From Spisula solida (taxonomy: Eukaryota > Mollusca > Bivalvia > Venerida > Mactridae), in NCBI GenBank assembly GCA_947247005.1, contig OX365949.1, positions 21,209,130-21,273,129 on the forward strand: DNA of 64,000 nt. Direction: 5' to 3'. Of the stretch, positions 1 to 12,072 are shown one piece after another. Each line of letters begins with the position of its first letter. The first letter of the stretch is position 1. The notes beneath the pieces were generated by a model. That model did no database searches and had not been told where the DNA came from. It saw only the letters and a program-made list of their open reading frames with translations. The position numbers were made by a program, and so were the translations under genes.

Positions 1-812
1 TAGTGTATTATGTAGATAAGTTTTGTTATGTCTTGCAAAGCAATCAGGTTTAAACGCTCATGGCTCTTCAAAGCATAATCATTGTTTTGAAATTCCGTAT
101 AAAATTATTTTACAAATCTTTTAGTACCTTATCTACGTCAGACAATACGTAAATGTGCAATGTTTTTGTTGGGCTGAACAGAGCTATTTTGTTAATAGTT
201 TAATAATGTTCAACAATATTCTAAAATAAGAGCTTGGGATTTAAAACAGGTGCACGACATTGTTTTTTTCAGTGGTGCCGTTGAACTGAACAATGTGTTG
301 CTGTGGTGCCACTCAAAATGCCAAATATAATAAACATCAACACCTAACCGAGAATAACTGATCATGTGTCTGTTATGTTTTAACATTGAAATGCAGACAT
401 AAGAACGCATTGTTGGGTGTTTTTTTTATTTATCTACAAACAAAATAATATTGTGTTCAGTGGGTATTGATTATGCTTAAAACATAAAAGTGATGATTCA
501 AATTAATGCTACATATTCAATCCTGAGACATGCGGAAAGTCTTCGGTATAATAGAGAGGGTAAGATAGCCTAAATAAAATACGTTTGACATGCAAATCAG
601 GGAAATCATGAGAAAAGGCGTTAAATCTAAATAAACAATAAACAGTGCATATCAAAGCCAAGATAAAAATGACGGTATTGTGTGAACAATTTTGGAATGA
701 GAACGTATTGAAACGATTCCGAGATTCTTTGATAATTAAATCGGCATTCAGCGGGATGTGTGAACCAACAGAACATCTGTTTTCATCATGGTTACAGATT
801 GAAACATTGTGC
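1..812. other. Noncoding flank, nothing recognised
   Basis: AT-rich sequence with only short stop-bounded reading frames on both strands. No splice-bounded conserved exon, RNA gene or repeat copy was recognised here. Confidence 0.5.
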
Positions 813-1430
813 ATTTGGGTGACACGATGGTCTCGCGGGTAACGCTCTTGTCTTATGCTAGGGTCACAAAGCTCGTACGATATCCGTACGAATTTATCAA
901 CTCGTACGAGTTCACAATTTTTGAAATCCTAACGGTTTTTGTATGTTCTTAGCGTCTGGTCACATCTCGTTCGGACCATGAACGATATATAGAGATGCAC
1001 TGGAACGATATCCGTACGATGCTCGTACGGGTTAATAAAATCCGTACGGTACTCGTACGAGTCTTCGGTGTCCGTACGAGCTCCGTACGGACGCCGTGTG
1101 AGTTTGCCAAAATCAACTCGTACGGAGCTCGCAAGGACAAATGTGACCTTAGCGTTAGTTAGAATCTTAACCCGGATACTGATTCACCTTTGAAACGCTT
1201 TTCAGTGTTTCCAAACCAACTAGAGAATAACTCACTGATATCCCAGAAGTAGCCTCGTGTGTCGGTGCTGAACACTGGGGACGTTAAAAACCAGAACAGA
1301 AGTCTATTCGGAAGGAGCTAGGGTAGCACACCCGGATTCCTTGTATCACTCATTATTAGTCTGTCTCTTCCTTCCAAGCCGGATGTCATTAGTGAATACT
1401 GAATGGCCACACAATGTCTCAGTCGTCCGA
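813..1430 (+). repeat. SINE copy A1, split by a palindromic MITE
   Basis: The segment 1158-1430 matches the body of the SINE at 11163-11510. Shared blocks include the stretch ending in AAACGCTTT-CAGTGTTT, then CAACTAGAGA, a TCGGTGCT block, and the tail block ACTGAATGGCCACRCA. The MITE at 856-1154 separates this body from upstream sequence (813-855) that would correspond to the tRNA-like head. The head itself is degenerate. This is seen by comparison within the window only. Confidence 0.6.
856..1154. mobile_element. Palindromic CGTACG-rich MITE with TTA target duplication
   Basis: The ends are inverted copies of TGCTAGGGTCACA (left) and the complement of TGTGACCTTAGCG (right). TTA lies directly outside both ends (853-855 and 1155-1157). 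The interior is packed with CGTACG/CTCGTACGAG palindromes. A 3-bp TTA/TWA duplication is typical of PIF/Harbinger elements, so a non-autonomous Harbinger-type MITE is inferred. No transposase is encoded. The same ends bound a larger element at 40311-42577. Confidence 0.75.
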
Positions 1431-1835
1431 ATGCACCAACAATCAATTTGCAATGACAGTATTGCATGAACCCATTACATCATGCTGTACAACATTGTAC
1501 CTTTGTATGTTTCCTCAGTGTACAGCAATTGCTTAAAATAAATACATGTTCGTTGCTCAAATAACTTTTATTAGTGGAGAGCTTGAAAAATACATTTTAT
1601 TTTATATCCGATGATTTCCACTACTTGCTCAACGTACAAGTGTATGTCATTTTGCTAAAAGACTAAGAAGTCATAGACGTGTCATAGACGAAAACGTCAA
1701 ATTACCTGCTTCCAAGTGATGTAGAACACTCAATATTGAATTTAATTGGTTAATCGCGTGTATGTGATAATTGAACTGAATTATGCATTTCAAAGGTATT
1801 GTGTATACACGCAAAAAGATTATATTAAGTCAGAC

Positions 1836-2210
1836 AGGGAAGGCAGCACTCAACCCAACCAGCCGAGCACAGAAAACATAAAAACCCACAAAACAACCAA
1901 CCGAGCACAGGAAACATAAAACACATAAAGACACAAAGCCCAACTAAACAAGCGACGGTCCGCCCAAGTCCAAGCTGTCGAAAAGTATAATAAATTAGAA
2001 GTAGCTGAATGACCCAGTTTCCACAGCAAAGTTTAAAAGCTGAATAGAAAAGATTCAGCAAACAAAAGGCAGAATGCCTACGCTGAATAACCTAGTTACA
2101 ACAGTAAAACTGCTGAACTACATAGTTTTAGCAGCCTTTAGTCTCAAAAGTTAAGTAACAGTATTAAAACGTTGAACGGCCCGATATCAGCCACAAAATA
2201 TCTGAAAGCT
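1836..2210 (-). repeat. Modular repeat: CAGGGAAGGCAGCAC box plus short tandem core
   Basis: On the minus strand this reads as degenerate units of the form CTGAACTAnnTAGTTTTAGCAG (2020-2210), followed by an end box whose plus-strand form is CAGGGAAGGCAGCACT (1836-1851). The same unit type followed by the same box is found in plus orientation at 63075-63660. The box recurs at 10288, 19735-20580, 33028 and 62403. It looks like one mobile family with variable tandem cores. Confidence 0.5.
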
Positions 2211-2429
2211 ATAGCCTAGTGACCTTGTTTCAATGACGTATTTGAACAAATCGAGATATGACGTAATGAACAAGTCATTAAGAAGTCTACAATAGCTACA
2301 CCGGTTCTAGTATAAGAAAGCATGGCCATAACAAGGGGAAGTGCGTCGGGTGCGAAACCCCCTTCCCCTTTTCCGCCAAAGAAGTCATTGATGTGGGTAA
2401 ATTTCATAAACGAATGCAATCTTTTAATC

Positions 2430-3070
2430 TCGCTTCGTGCGCAAAATCACTCTGTCAGTCAATAAAGTATAGAACAAGTCCGTGGAATGTTTTTCAGATA
2501 AACAATGCATTTTTCTAACTTGCTTCGCTCGCTTCTATCACTGAATGGTTTGAAGGTAACAATGAATTTGTAAGTGATGTTGCTCAGATAAACAAAACAA
2601 TATGTTTTGCTTGCACATTAACAAGAAGAGAACGAGTTTGTATGGTATACGACAAATAATGCATTTTTCTTGCTCGATTCGCTCGCAAAATAACTTTATC
2701 ATTGAATGGTTACAAGTAGAGATCGAGTTTGTGTGCTACGCTGCTCTGATAAATATTGTAATTTTGCTAGCTCGCAAAATATCTCTATCATTGACTGGTC
2801 ACAAGTAGAGAACGAGTTCGTGTGCTATGCTGCTCTGATAAATATTGTAATTTTGCTAGCTCGCACAATATCTCTATTATTGAATGGTAACAGAAGACAA
2901 TTTAGTTTGTGTGGCATGTAGCTCTCATAACTGATGCATGATTTCAACTAGTTTTGCTCGCACAATGCAATAACCGGTAATAGTGTTTAGTATTTCTAAA
3001 GTAGATAACGAGTTTGTGTGGTTGCTCAGAACAAAATGCATCCTTTCTAGCTTTCACACTTTAAACATAA
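2430..3070. repeat. Tandem repeat, about 89-bp unit
   Basis: The best two copies share a TGCTCTGATAAATATTGTAA block starting at 2742 and 2831 (period 89). Flanking copies are degenerate but keep the GAACGAGTTTGTGTG and TTTTGCTAGCTCGC blocks. Small reading frames across the array follow the repeat and are not evidence of a gene. Confidence 0.75.
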
Positions 3071-3079
3071 CAATGAGTT

Positions 3080-3726
3080 TGTGTGCAGATGCCCCTCAAA
3101 ATGAATTTTTCAACATTCGTGAGCACTGAGCCACAACTTCCAACAACAAGAGAGGTAGCTCTACCCCCTGAAACATCACTATCACGTCATCCGAACCTGA
3201 TTTCGCACCCCTTTTGAAAAATCCTAGTTACGGCCATGGAAAGTTTGGATAATTCACTTGACGCCAAATTTCACAAAAAACATTGGCTTGGAAATGTTTG
3301 TGTGCTAAAATTGTTTTTATCTATCAAACGATTCGTTAATTTGAAACAGCAGGTAACAAGAATGTTTGTTTAATGATTAGAATAGTTTACCAACTACATC
3401 ATTAGAAATAAATGGCTTCGTTAATTCAAACGTTCACATCAATGCATCATATATTTTTAAAACCTTTCAGGAATTCTTAATTTTTAACTCACGCTGCAGG
3501 TGTTGTTTACTAAATAGTTGTTCAAGCAATTATCATATCATGTGCATGTGATCGTTTGATGAACGACCCTTGTCTTCAGGTTTAGAACATTAGACAACTA
3601 GAGGTGCTAGGCCAAACACTTCAGACATGTTTATCTTGTAGACCACCGGACTTCCACTATGCTCATTTAATAAACTCATCCGCTAAAAAATACATTATTC
3701 CTTGTTAAAGATCGTTATTTCTTTTG
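3080..3726. other. Noncoding gap, nothing recognised
   Basis: Intergenic AT-rich sequence between two tandem arrays. No coding, RNA or mobile signature was found. Confidence 0.4.
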
Positions 3727-4130
3727 GTTCGACTAGCTCATTTGATTGACCGCCAGTCGGTTACTGTGTTTATTTAGTACTAAATTAGTCCGCTGTCACA
3801 GTATCCCTTTTTTCACAAATCTTCTTATCTGTTAGCTCGACTAGCTCATTTGGTTGACCGCCAGACTGTAACTGTGTTTATTTACTAAATTAGTCCGCTG
3901 TTGCAGTATCACTTTCTTAACCTATCGTCTAATCTGTTAGCTCGACTAGCTCATTTGATTGACCACCAGAATGTGACTGCGTCCATTTACTAAATTCATA
4001 GTCCGCTGTTGCAGTATCACTTTCTTCACCTATCGTCTTATATGTTAGCTCGACTAGCTCATTTGATTGACCGCCAGAATGTGACTGTGTCCATTTACTA
4101 AATTATTCCGCTGTTGCAGTATCATTATCG
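3727..4130 (+). repeat. Four-copy tandem repeat with a tRNA D-arm-like block
   Basis: Copies start at 3731, 3839, 3944 and 4052 (period 105-108 bp). Each begins with GACTAGCTCATTTGATTGAC followed by CGCCAG, which resembles a tRNA box A and D arm running into an anticodon arm. No box B follows. A truncated tRNA-derived SINE head that became tandem is one explanation. Confidence 0.65.
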
Positions 4131-5324
4131 TATGCGTGTTTTGTTTGTGTCTATCTCGTATTTGCAAAGATGTCACTTTGAATATTGAGTTTGTTGTTTA
4201 ATCCTTGATATTGAGAGACATGTCATGTTGTTGTAAGCATATTACAAAAATTCAATAATGTTCATTGCGTGTTTTCATGTAGAAAATACATAACAATACC
4301 GTGCAAATTTTCAAACTGTTTATCATTGAATATATGAAACTCGTTGAATAAAACGAATATGTAGCTCGTCAATGCTCGCTTCATATAGTTTTATTCGTTC
4401 CATAAAGCCATTCATATATCAGCACTCCTTCAATTCACTTTATATTTGTCATATGTCTTGCTGGGTGATTTGTGAGTTGCTGTAATTGCTGTCTCGCGTT
4501 GCGTTCACGGTATGCTTTGAAATACCTAGCATCAGTGTTTTGCATTACGTAAATATGTATAACCTTGAGGTCTGTCTTGATTTCAGAACAGCAATAATGG
4601 CATACACTTCAGAATCGTTTATACGACTAAGAGAATATTTATATACAATGTAAGAACATAAATTGATTTATTAACTCTCACCCTTGTTACCCTGATAAAA
4701 CAACATGATTGGATAATCGCAACATGATTGAAAAATGGCCGACATGAAAAATGTGGTAAGTGCAAAGTTTTTGCAATATTTTCCATATAAACTATCCAGA
4801 TTGTTTATTTCAATATTACATAATCAACATATGAAGAAAATGTACTATTTGCACTAAACAATTTGCATATAGGTAATATTTTTCGCTATGTAAAGCCTTA
4901 AAGAATGTGTGGATTTTGCATTTGAGAATGAGTTTTGTACTTAAAAACGTTGTAAAACTCATTTATTGGACTCTATGTAATGAATATCATTTGGGAAGTA
5001 TCGGCAGTTGTATCAACTATGATTTGGACGTTTCAATTTTTTTTAAATCTTAGATAAATTAACGCTCACCAACAATAATTCAATCATATATAGTATTTTT
5101 GTGGATACTGACCGACGTGATTGTTAAATTTATTAGGATACTGGCCAACATGATTGTGGATAAAAGCCAACATTACTAATTGAAATCTTGCCAATGGGAT
5201 TCTCAAGGCACAAATAATTGTACATTAAAGAAGTGTGCTCATGAATTGTGGTAGCAGGTTTATGAGCATACCCGATGTAAGGCATTTCACATCCAGTCTA
5301 TAGCATATGCTTTTAGGACATTTA

Positions 5325-6060
5325 ATAATCAAAGCACTAAGAGTGCTGATGGGAGGCGATCTGGTTGCTGCCACTAAAGCTTAAACGACTTTACACGTTT
5401 TATGTTCGTTTTCTTACTGCCGATCTTGTCTTGAATGTCAAAATAGGCATGTGTGACTATATTGGCATGTTGGGTATCTAAATAATTGTAAAAAGGGGCA
5501 TATTGATGTATATGTCATACGTGTATTGAATGCGTATATCAAAAGTGGCTTTAAAATAATACTACACGCCTGTTTATCAGATTCTACAGTACCGCCATGT
5601 AATCACTTCCATCACAGCGTGAGACATCTTTAGAAAGCGGCTAGTATAGCCACACCATATGATTGCATAACATAACGATATACGATTCATTGATAAAATC
5701 ATCACGTGGCCCTGGTCTGAAGTTTCTAAAAATAGCTATACGGCTGCTTGGACATTTGATGAACACGTCATTTTCATATTACGAAACAAGTTCGATATCT
5801 CCCCGGCTGAGTGATTATCTGCAAAAATATCGATTCAACGAACAGTTTCACAATAATTGTTGATCGTAGAATAAACAATTGTTGCTGATTGAATTAAATA
5901 AGTTTAAAAATTTGAAGAAACATATGTAGCAGTATTGGGAATGTTGACAGTTTCTGGAACTACTTGAATGCGGATTCACATAGCAGCCTAAAGGCGGTCC
6001 AGGTTGCATTAAGAAATGGGCAATGGTAGTATAGAGAGGCTTACGCCTACCAAAAATGGG
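5325..6060 (+). repeat. Interspersed repeat shared with 45130-46110
   Basis: Colinear blocks are shared with the second copy: AATCAAAGCACTnAGAG, TTTACACGTTTTATGTTCG, ATCAGATTCTACAGTAC, and the end block GCATTAAGAAATGGGCAATG. No coding capacity is evident. This copy lies within the 3.9-kb TIR element, so it was either carried or nested there. Confidence 0.7.
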
Positions 6061-6730
6061 TACAAATGTTCACCAGATCAAGACAATGTGTCATGCACAA
6101 AACCCAGGTCCCTAGCTAAAGGTCAAGGTCACACTTAGAGGTCAAAGGTTAAAAGGCTCAAATAGGCATGTGATTCGTGTCTGCTCTGTAATTTTGTCAT
6201 CTCCTATTGTATATTTATAATATTTGGTACAAATGTTCACCACATCAAGGTGATGTGCCATGTGCAAGACCCAGGTCCCTAACTTAAAGGGCAAGGTCAC
6301 ACTTAGAGATCAAAAGTTAAAATTCTCAAATAGGCATGTGATTCATGTCCGCTCTGTAACTATGTCATTTCTTATTGGATATTTATAACACTTGGTACAA
6401 ATGTTCACCACATCGAGACGGCATATTATGCGCAAGACCTAGGTCCCTTTCTCAAAGGTAAAGGTCACACTTACAGATCGAAGGTAAAAAGGCCCAAATA
6501 GGCATGTGATTCATGTCAGCTCTGTTTCTATGTCATTTCTTATTTCATATTAATATTACTTGCCACAAATGTTCACATCATCAAGACGAGGTGACATGCG
6601 CAAAACCCAGGTCCCTAACGCAAAGGTCAAGGTCATACTTAGAGATTAAAAGTTAAAAGGCACAAGTATACGCTTCTGGTCTGCTTTTTTTGTTATTTCG
6701 TTCTGGATTTTAAAATTACTTTGTTACATT
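6061..6730 (+). repeat. Tandem repeat, about 167-bp unit, AGGTCA-rich
   Basis: Four copies start near 6061, 6231, 6397 and 6564. Each has ACAAATGTTCACC, CCCAGGTCCCTAAC, then CAAAGGTCAAGGTCACACTT and a block AGAGGTCAAAGGTTAAAAGG (in degenerate forms), then AGGCATGTGATTC. The AGGTCA half sites resemble nuclear-receptor elements (TCAAGGTCA is the ERR/SF-1 type site). This is widespread-looking repeat DNA with no protein product. Confidence 0.85.
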
Positions 6731-6879
6731 CGCATTTACGACCTGACTCAAATGTAAAGGTCACACTTACAGACCCAGCTCTTGTCTGCTGTTCAATGTC
6801 ACATTTAAGCAATTACAAACTTGTTTCAAGTTATTCCATTTGCATAGCTTTATACTAAGGTGTCTGATGACAGCTTTTA

Positions 6880-7500
6880 GCGGGGGCATTTGTGTCCTGT
6901 GGACATATTTCTAGTTAAATACTTTTTTCTGCTATATGTTGGTAAAATTCATAATAAGTCAAGACAGGTAAATTTAACACATGTATCTAAATGTGCAAAA
7001 TTCACCGGGAATAGGAACAGTGAATTATGGGGACCAGGCTAAACGCTGTGAGCATGTCTTGCATGGTGCAAAATTGCATTTCTAATTTAAAAAAGGGGAC
7101 ATAATTTCAACATATATTTGATAGAGTTGCCTATTCATGTGGAGGTCATGGCGTCATGATGGTGATAAAGTATGCAAAGTATCAAAGATACATGTCTTAG
7201 AGGTTAAAATTGTGTACATAAACTGTTCACTTTTGTATTTCTAAGTACATTAGTCCAAATGGGGCATAACATAGAGTGCAGATGTTGTGGTCAAGACGGT
7301 TGACAAGTATGCAAAGTATCACAGCAATATGCACATGCACTTAGATATTATAGGTTAATACCTTGAACGTTAACTTACAAAATTTGCACAAAGTTGAAAA
7401 AAGGGACATATTTTCCGATAAATACTTCATAGAGTTATCTACTCCTACGTACGTGTAGGGGTCATCCCATTATTCTTCCAATAGTGAAGCTACATATTAA
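6880..7500 (+). repeat. Degenerate tandem repeat with AAGTATGCAAAGTATCA blocks
   Basis: Two to three diverged units carry GGGACATAATTTC or a similar start, a TAGAGTTGCCTA block, GGTCATGnCGTCATGATG or a similar block, and AAGTATGCAAAGTATCA (7174 and 7306). It follows the 167-bp array inside the 3.9-kb TIR element. Confidence 0.5.
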
Positions 7501-8599
7501 ATTTGCACTGCAGTGCATCAATGAAAATTCAATGTTGATCAGTATCCACTTTAAACGAGAAATCATGTTGATCTTTATCCTCAATCATGTTGGTTTTTAT
7601 CCATTTTTCACACATGGGTTACTTTAAATAGTTATCACGTAGAAACGGCAAATGTAAATAACTTACTCTAAACTAAGTCTGATAGTGAAATGAATGAACT
7701 GTATAAACAAAAGATCTTAACCCAAAATAAACAACAATATATATGTTTAATAGACTGTCAAATAAATCCAACACAGATTTTTCTAACTTTTTAACGTATT
7801 GTGTATCACATGAAATAAGTATACCTATATTAAAAGCCTAGTTCAAAGTCATAATCGTACAAATTATACCCAATTCAAAAGTAGGATGCATGTACTTTTT
7901 GTCAAAATAAAGATTATAGAAAGTCGACTTAAGTTATAGAAAATACTGAAGTTTTAACAAATCTTGTCGCGGAAAGAAATTAAATCTTACGTTGTCAGTT
8001 GAATATGTTTTTCGCTCACGGTTTGTTACTGGAAGTTTTGAACGGCACATAAATGGAACAACGCGAAATGGAGTTGCCATCACGTCACCGCATCTACTTT
8101 TTGGGCGGATAAAGACACTTAAATGAATTTGCCGAGCTGCTGAACACTGCGCATTGGTCAATTATGTTACATCTTACATGACGTTTTTGTGACGTTCTCC
8201 GTCATTCTATGTTTAATTTAATATATTCTAATAATTAAACGTACATGCGGATCACATTACTAGCATGGCGATTCTTTTATCTTGCTTGTGATATCAAAAT
8301 ATAAACAACCGTATTTCTAAAACGATTTTTATGCAATATTGAAGTGTAAAAATGTTATAAATTGCCAATGTACGCCAACAATGAACGTAACGTCATTCAC
8401 AAACATACGGATAAATAGTTTTAGTTTCATGGAAGGAATGTACAAGTTTATCTTCATACAGCATCAGAAGGTGGTTAAACCCGTAGATTTTGAAGAATTG
8501 GCCGAAAATGCGATGAATATGTACACATACATCCGCCATTTTTCAATCATGTTGCGAATATCCAATCATGTTGTTTTATCAGGGTAACAAGGGTGACTC

Positions 8600-9970
8600 T
8601 GGTTATTTGGTGTCGATGTCTTATAAGATTATGTGATTGCATTGAGTCTGACTTTTACAATTTTATGAGAAATAAGCGTTCGGCATGAAAATTACAGAAT
8701 AAGCAAATACAGGAATAACATTAATGACATTGCTTGTCTAGAAGTTGTCGTCTACGCATTGTGGTCCATAATGAAAATTGGTTTGCCAATTTAGCTATCC
8801 ACAGAAAATAAATTATTATTTTATATGTATTTGTTTATTCAGATTTCAGAAAAAATGTTGTAAACTGTGTCTTTTCATGGTGCAAAGAATATGTTGCATT
8901 GTAACATGCAACAGATAGTGCTCGAATAGAGAAGTTTAACGATAAAAACAATGCATACAATCACTGCCAATCAATGTACCCAAAGAAATGACTTCATGTG
9001 TTCTATACACACGTAAACACAATTTATTAAGGTAAACTTCATTGTGGTAAAGGAAATATAATTAAAATGATGAAATTGGTATTTTTTTATTAAAAAATGA
9101 TCATAAATTTGCATATTTAGTCCTGAAAAGGACTCTTTACACAGCAACATTGATACTACTTAATAGATAGCACGGTAGTGTATGGCGAGAAAGTATGCAC
9201 TATACATAATTAGGAAAAAGAAAAAAACGTTTATATATTATAGCTTAGAAGTTAAGATATCTCTAGAGTTTTAAAAATAGTGAAAAACAAATTTTGATAC
9301 TATAATAATAAGTTATGTTTAACGTTTGAAAATGTCCTTTGACGATCTTGGCCGTATTTTAGCTGTAGACACATACGACGGTTTATCGATACAAGTAGAC
9401 TGTGTAAAATTAAATAAGATTATTTGTATTATTTGTGTAACATACATAACAGAATATGGAGCGACAACAATGTCTGGAATAAGAGGTCATTCAGAATCAC
9501 ATTCGATCAGAACGGTTCGTACGGAATTTCTCGCCACTGCGTACGCCGGATAAATTTACGTAGAAATGACCGAAATGTTACGATTGTATCAAAATGTTTA
9601 TTGGAATGTAAGAAAGGGCGTTGTAGTATGATATTTTTATATAGATAAATAATTCTATAAATAAAAGATAAACTAACTTTATCTAGGTAAAAACACCAGG
9701 ATGTGATATGCTACGTGCAAAATTACACGTTAAATAATTTGTTTAAGGTAATTTCAGAAAACATATGTTGCCACAAATATATAATATGGTCTGTGAACAG
9801 TTATTGGCGATAAAACTGAACTTTGGAAATGAACACATTAATTATCCCACTGACGTAAGCTGGTTTATAAAATATCATTATAAAGTTTCCAGATTTACGT
9901 CAGGGTTTCTTGATCTGTTGAGAGAAGTTGCTTAACTCCTTGAACTGTTGTGGTTGTCCATGTGTTGTAC
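8600..9970. other. Noncoding gap, nothing recognised
   Basis: AT-rich sequence. Short overlapping frames at 9326-9648 match no family I recognise and lack convincing splice or codon signals. No repeat copy was recognised. Confidence 0.4.
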
Positions 9971-9974
9971 GTGT

Positions 9975-10040
9975 CCCTTTCATTTGTCCTTTGATTTGTC
10001 CTTTGATTCGTCCTTTGATTCGTCCTTTGATTCGTCCTTG
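9975..10040. repeat. 12-bp tandem repeat (TCCTTTGATTCG)n
   Basis: About five copies of a 12-bp unit give a run of NQRT-like codons on the minus strand. This is simple repeat, not a coding repeat. Confidence 0.85.
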
Positions 10041-10065
10041 TCTGCTGGCTAGTGTTCCGGATTTG

Positions 10066-10310
10066 TTTGACTGACAGAAGCAGCAGGCTATCGGAGTGGG
10101 ATGTCGTGTTTGACTGACAGAAGCAGCATGCTATCGGAGTGGGATGTCGTGTTTGACTGACAGAAGCAGCATGGTATCGGAGTGGGATGTCGTGTTTGAC
10201 TGACAGAAGCAGCATGCTATCGGAGTGGGATGTCGTGTTTTATTGCTGTTTAGTCTTTCGTAGGCTACTCTGCTATTTCAGTCGGATGCTACCTTCCCTG
10301 TCCGATTTGT
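10066..10310 (+). repeat. Modular repeat: four 43-bp units then a CTACCTTCCCTGTCC box
   Basis: Units starting TTTGACTGACAGAAGCAGCA lie at 10066, 10109, 10152 and 10195 (period 43, nearly identical). They are followed by a unique stretch and the box TGCTACCTTCCCTGTCC near 10285. The minus-strand locus 33025-33145 has a single unit followed by the same box. So the unit was amplified at this locus only. Confidence 0.8.
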
Positions 10311-11160
10311 TTTTATCGTTTTGTTACAAAACATACTGTGTAAAGGTTACCGTAAATGTTTTCATATAATTGTTCATAGTTTATTAATATAATTATCATG
10401 AGTACAAAATCTATGGGGTAATGATTACTCTTGAAAGCAAAGTACTTCGTATAGTAATCTAGAACATCATTTACTTAGCGATGATGTTTGAATGGCTTAC
10501 AAGTGCAATGTACACGAACAGTGCATACTATAATATAGTTAAGCTGTTACCACAAGCACTTCATATGATGGTTTATGTCAGAAATGTACCAGTACTGGAA
10601 GTCTTGGCAATATACATACAGTAGAAACTCAGTAACAGAACCGACCTTCTTTCAAAATCAGAGCTCTGTGTGAAGCGTATTTAAAATAACCACATTGCAT
10701 GTGCAGGTCATTTTATACTAGTTGAATTGCGTACAATGCCAGTAGTTTTAAAAGCTGTTTTACGGCGGCATCATGCAGCAATCATCGGCGTATTTGGAAA
10801 CTGCATTATATCCCCCCTCGTTACGTCATACTTCTGAGAGACTTTGGTACATGGAAATGGTGTATTCAATTATGGCTGATGTAAGCGATTAATTAACAAG
10901 AGTTATTTCACGGTGTGCACGTAGACACACCGCTTACTCATTTGTTTACTGACTTAACTTTACATACTTTTATTGTCCTAACAAGAATTTTAGAGAAATA
11001 CAAGTAAGAAAATGTGTCTGCCTTTTTATGGAACACCCCTGGTTTATAGTTATATTTGTCTTGTGAATATATGAATGGTACAGGAAAATCTGCTAGTCAA
11101 TGTCATTGCACCACTTAATGATTAGAACAAGACTGAGTAACTCACATCAGCATTGCACAA
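10311..11160. other. Noncoding gap, nothing recognised
   Basis: No gene or recognisable repeat was found. A GTGKSA-like string near 11080 is out of context (see rejected items). Confidence 0.4.
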
Positions 11161-11162
11161 GT

Positions 11163-11510
11163 GATGTGTGGAACGGTAGCTGAATGGTCAGCCCTCTCGA
11201 CTTACAATCCTTGGGTCCTTGGTTCCAATTTCGGTATGGCGCCTGAACTTCCAGAAACGCTTTCCAGTGTTTTTTCCCACCCAACTAGAGATAAACATAA
11301 ACTGGTTGAAAACCCAAAGGTAGTCTCGCGTGTATCGGTGCTATACAACGGGAACGTTCAAGAACCAACGAATCAATTCGGAATGAGTTAGGGCAGCACG
11401 CCAGGGACCCTTGTATCAAAATAAACTTACTGTCTCATCCTTTGAAGTCGAAGATCATTGGCTAATTAGGCAGGGTTAAAACTGAATGGCCACGCACTAC
11501 GGCTGTCTCG
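11163..11510 (+). mobile_element. tRNA-derived SINE copy A2 (best copy)
   Basis: The head GGTAGCTGAATGGTCAGC resembles a tRNA box A. GGTTCCAATTTC about 50 bp later resembles box B. A conserved body follows that is shared with 1158-1430. The tail block, about AAGTCGAAGATCATTGGCTA then ACTGAATGGCCACGCA, is shared with 1400-1430 and with 19612-19690. The element would be RNA polymerase III transcribed and non-coding. It is called a SINE from structure and copy number within this window. Confidence 0.65.
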
Positions 11511-12072
11511 GTAGAACTAAAAAAGAATAGCACACAGTCCAACATAGCATAGTTAGTCTATCCCCAGCTCAACAAAGCATAGTCCAGCCCCGAACAGCTC
11601 AACAGAGGTCAGCATAGCACAACTCAGTACAGCGCCACGCAACGCAACACAGTATTTGAAATCATAATATTTCTAGTTCATGTATACTTCTAGCATAATC
11701 AAGCAAATTATCAGTAACAAAGTGTAATTATTTTACCAAAACGAAACTCTGTTTCAAACGCCAGAACACAGTTTTCTGGATGCCAAGTTCCAAGTTTCAA
11801 TTTCACGAACAATTTAATTCTGGTTATTTGAACCACAATATGTGAGAAATGTATAATTTGCCAATGGAATAAGTACAATGTATGTATTAATGCCGCATAA
11901 ATCGATGTTGTATTCATAGTGCGAACTAATTAACATGTTCCTCGACCTACATATATGTACATGTATATTCAAGCTTCTTGTGAAAGGTATATCAATTACA
12001 GCGTGAAAGTCGTGTTCTACGTGTGATTAAGATTAGTGTTTAATACAGTAATCCTCATTCAAATTTGTATTA
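11511..12072. other. Noncoding gap
   Basis: A short degenerate CAGCTCAACA/CAGCATAG repeat-like stretch at 11530-11650 follows the SINE. The rest shows nothing recognisable. Confidence 0.4.

Larger units (their letters stand above)
4678..8596. mobile_element. 3.9-kb element with about 66-bp terminal inverted repeats, no transposase
   Basis: The left end begins TCACCCTTGTTACCCTGATA and continues through CAACATGATTGGATA and GCAACATGATTGAAAAATGG. The right end (about 8531-8596) is its reverse complement with very few differences. Inside each end, further copies of an AACATGATTGnGGAT motif lie at 5105-5180 (plus) and 7530-7610 (inverted), like subterminal transposase-binding repeats. The interior holds unrelated interspersed and tandem repeats and no reading frame above about 75 codons, so the element looks non-autonomous. 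CTC flanks both ends, but this is too short to claim as a target duplication. Confidence 0.75.

Noticed and set aside
11075..11135. GTGKSA string that could be the missing P-loop of the RGK gene
   Set aside because: No GTPase sequence before or after it, no splice sites in phase, and the frame stops soon. Chance match.
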